From positions 1 to 14,921 of the forward strand of contig SKSA01000107.1 in assembly GCA_007118195.1 (NCBI GenBank): DNA of 14,921 bases. The letters are read 5' to 3'. The DNA is from Anaerobacillus sp. (GTDB lineage Bacteria; Bacillota; Bacilli; Bacillales; Anaerobacillaceae). Position 1 is the stretch's first letter; the number at the start of each line of letters is the position of its first letter. Of this stretch, positions 14,017-14,921 are shown one piece after another. Below the pieces are notes generated by a model, which saw nothing but the letters and a program-made list of their open reading frames with translations, was not told the DNA's origin and searched no databases. The translations under genes and the position numbers were made by a program.

Positions 14017-14601
14017 TTAGAGCTTTGGCTTGCTTTTCACCCCACTTACTATGAAATTGACATGCGATATAGCCGCAGCTTCTGCCTCTTCAAAGTGACT
14101 TACAAAACCACGATAATAAGAGACAAAACCATGTAAGGCTATAAATATCGACCAAATATCTGCGACCGTTAATTGGTTGCTTGATAATGATTGAACGGCC
14201 TGGGCAAACTTTTGATAGCTTTCATTTGCCGCTTGTTGTGACAAACTATCGACTTCTTTATTTCTTAACATAAACATTAATTCATATTGACTTTGATGAT
14301 TTAAACCGAATTCAATAAACCGTAGAAAGACGTTTTTAAGCTTTGTTTCATCATTTTCAGGTCCTTCTGTGGTCTCGTCTAAGAGTGCATTCAATTTTGA
14401 AAAATGCTCTTCAATAATCATATAAAAAAGTTCTGCTTTATTTTTAAAATGGTAATAAATTGCTCCATGACTACACCCTAGTTGTTTAGCAATATTTCGC
14501 ATTGAAACATTTTGAAAATCTTTTTTTTCAAATTGAGTTTGCGCTTCTTTTAAAATCATTTCTTTTGTTAACTCTTCTGAAGCTCGTTTACGCGGTGACA
14601 T
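14017..14601 (-). CDS. TetR/AcrR-family transcriptional regulator
   Basis: A 194-residue one-component repressor. The N-terminal DNA-binding domain (about 10-58) has the standard TetR pattern: MILKEAQTQFEKKDFQNVSM, then the helix-turn-helix MRNIAKQLGCSHGAIYYHFKNKAELF. The C-terminal ligand domain is all-helical and contains IALHGFVSYYRGF, similar to the WHG-type TetR C-terminal domain. The ligand is unknown. It probably represses its own gene and the following alpha/beta hydrolase, because each is preceded by the same 21-bp palindromic site. AAGGGG lies 8 bases before the ATG. The hydrolase starts 108 bases after its stop. Confidence 0.9.
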   Translation of the reverse strand: MSPRKRASEELTKEMILKEAQTQFEKKDFQNVSMRNIAKQLGCSHGAIYYHFKNKAELFYMIIEEHFSKLNALLDETTEGPENDETKLKNVFLRFIEFGLNHQSQYELMFMLRNKEVDSLSQQAANESYQKFAQAVQSLSSNQLTVADIWSIFIALHGFVSYYRGFVSHFEEAEAAAISHVNFIVSGVKSKPKL

Positions 14602-14615
14602 TCTCTCGCCCCTTT

Positions 14616-14638
14616 TAATTGACCACTGGTTAATTATA
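14616..14638 (-). promoter_or_regulatory. tetR promoter -10 and overlapping operator
   Basis: The sequence TAATTGACC-N3-GGTTAATTA (14616-14636) is a 21-bp palindrome with a single mismatched pair. The minus-strand -10 TATAAT (14638-14633) overlaps its upstream end, so a bound repressor would block initiation at its own gene. The ribosome binding site follows directly. Confidence 0.75.
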
Positions 14639-14736
14639 GTGTAATTTAAGAAAGTCCTTTTTTCAAGAGATTTCCAGAGAAATTCAGCGCATGGTTTTTA
14701 AAGAGATTTGGCGATTGTAGAAAAGCTGTCTACGTG

Positions 14737-14835
14737 CTGCGTAGTGTGTGGGAACTGCGTAGTATGATGCTTCACAGTATGGGGAGAGTCTGCAGTATGT
14801 TGCTTCACAGTATGTGGAGAGTGCGCAGTAGAAGT
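14737..14835. repeat. Degenerate ~33-bp repeat block
   Basis: The 24-base segments at 14766-14789 and 14799-14822 match in 22 positions and are 33 bases apart; both contain GCTTCACAGTATG and end GGAGAGT. Each 33-base unit splits into two ~17-base halves sharing CAGTATG or TAGTATG, and partial copies flank them (14737-14754 and 14823-14835). The whole stretch 14640-14921 has no supportable gene; apart from this block I see nothing in it. Confidence 0.65.
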
Positions 14836-14921
14836 GCTGAATTCCCTTTGGATTTCTCTTGTCTTATTTTTTGCCGCGGAGAGAAATCATAACGTGTTCA
14901 ATTGCACTCTTTTCAGACGTG

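Noticed and set aside
14737..14835. CRISPR-like array
   Set aside because: Units are degenerate and contiguous without unique spacers of constant length, and no cas genes are present.

Overview
This is a low-GC, AT-rich chromosomal window with strong AGGAGG-type ribosome binding sites, occasional GTG and TTG starts, a DesK/DesR-type cold-sensing operon, a pxp (YcsF/Kip-type) 5-oxoprolinase operon and a YdaG-like stress protein. Together these point to a Bacillaceae Firmicute. The multihaem c-type cytochromes suggest an organism with anaerobic or metal/oxyanion respiration, for example an alkaliphilic Bacillus or Anaerobacillus relative. The genus is a guess. All genes look like chromosomal core or accessory genes; I see no phage, plasmid, IS, CRISPR, tRNA or rRNA sequence.

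Layout. (1) 1-121 is a fold-back, REP/MITE-like repeat. (2) 373-1717 (+) is a two-gene shikimate-pathway unit, aroD-aroK, with a dyad in its likely promoter. (3) 1895-2335 (+) is a general stress protein 26 (pyridoxamine-phosphate-oxidase-like) gene. (4) 2620-5070 (-) is a cytochrome c cluster: a pentahaem lipoprotein followed by two paralogous membrane-anchored tetrahaem NapC/NirT-like cytochromes, the product of a tandem duplication that included the terminator. Its upstream region has helically phased TGTG repeats resembling ResD sites. (5) 5444-7918 (-) is pxpB-pxpA-pxpC, ATP-dependent 5-oxoprolinase. (6) 8218-11188 (-) is des-desK-desR, the membrane-fluidity thermosensor and its fatty acid desaturase. 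A 9-bp-period degenerate repeat lies upstream of des. (7) 11756-12814 (-) is an RlmN 23S rRNA methyltransferase. (8) 12976-14601 (-) is a TetR regulator and a membrane-anchored alpha/beta hydrolase, each preceded by a copy of the same 21-bp operator. (9) 14640-14921 is noncoding and holds a degenerate ~33-bp repeat.

How the genes work together. The cytochrome cluster can be read as a small electron conduit. Tetrahaem proteins would take electrons from menaquinol at the membrane and pass them to a pentahaem lipoprotein on the outer membrane face. This carries 13 haems over two protein types, with no recognisable catalytic subunit in the window. The Des operon is a closed circuit (sensor kinase, response regulator, target desaturase). 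The TetR/hydrolase pair is a local regulon defined by matching operators. The noncoding DNA is unusually rich in short-period degenerate repeats and palindromes of several families.
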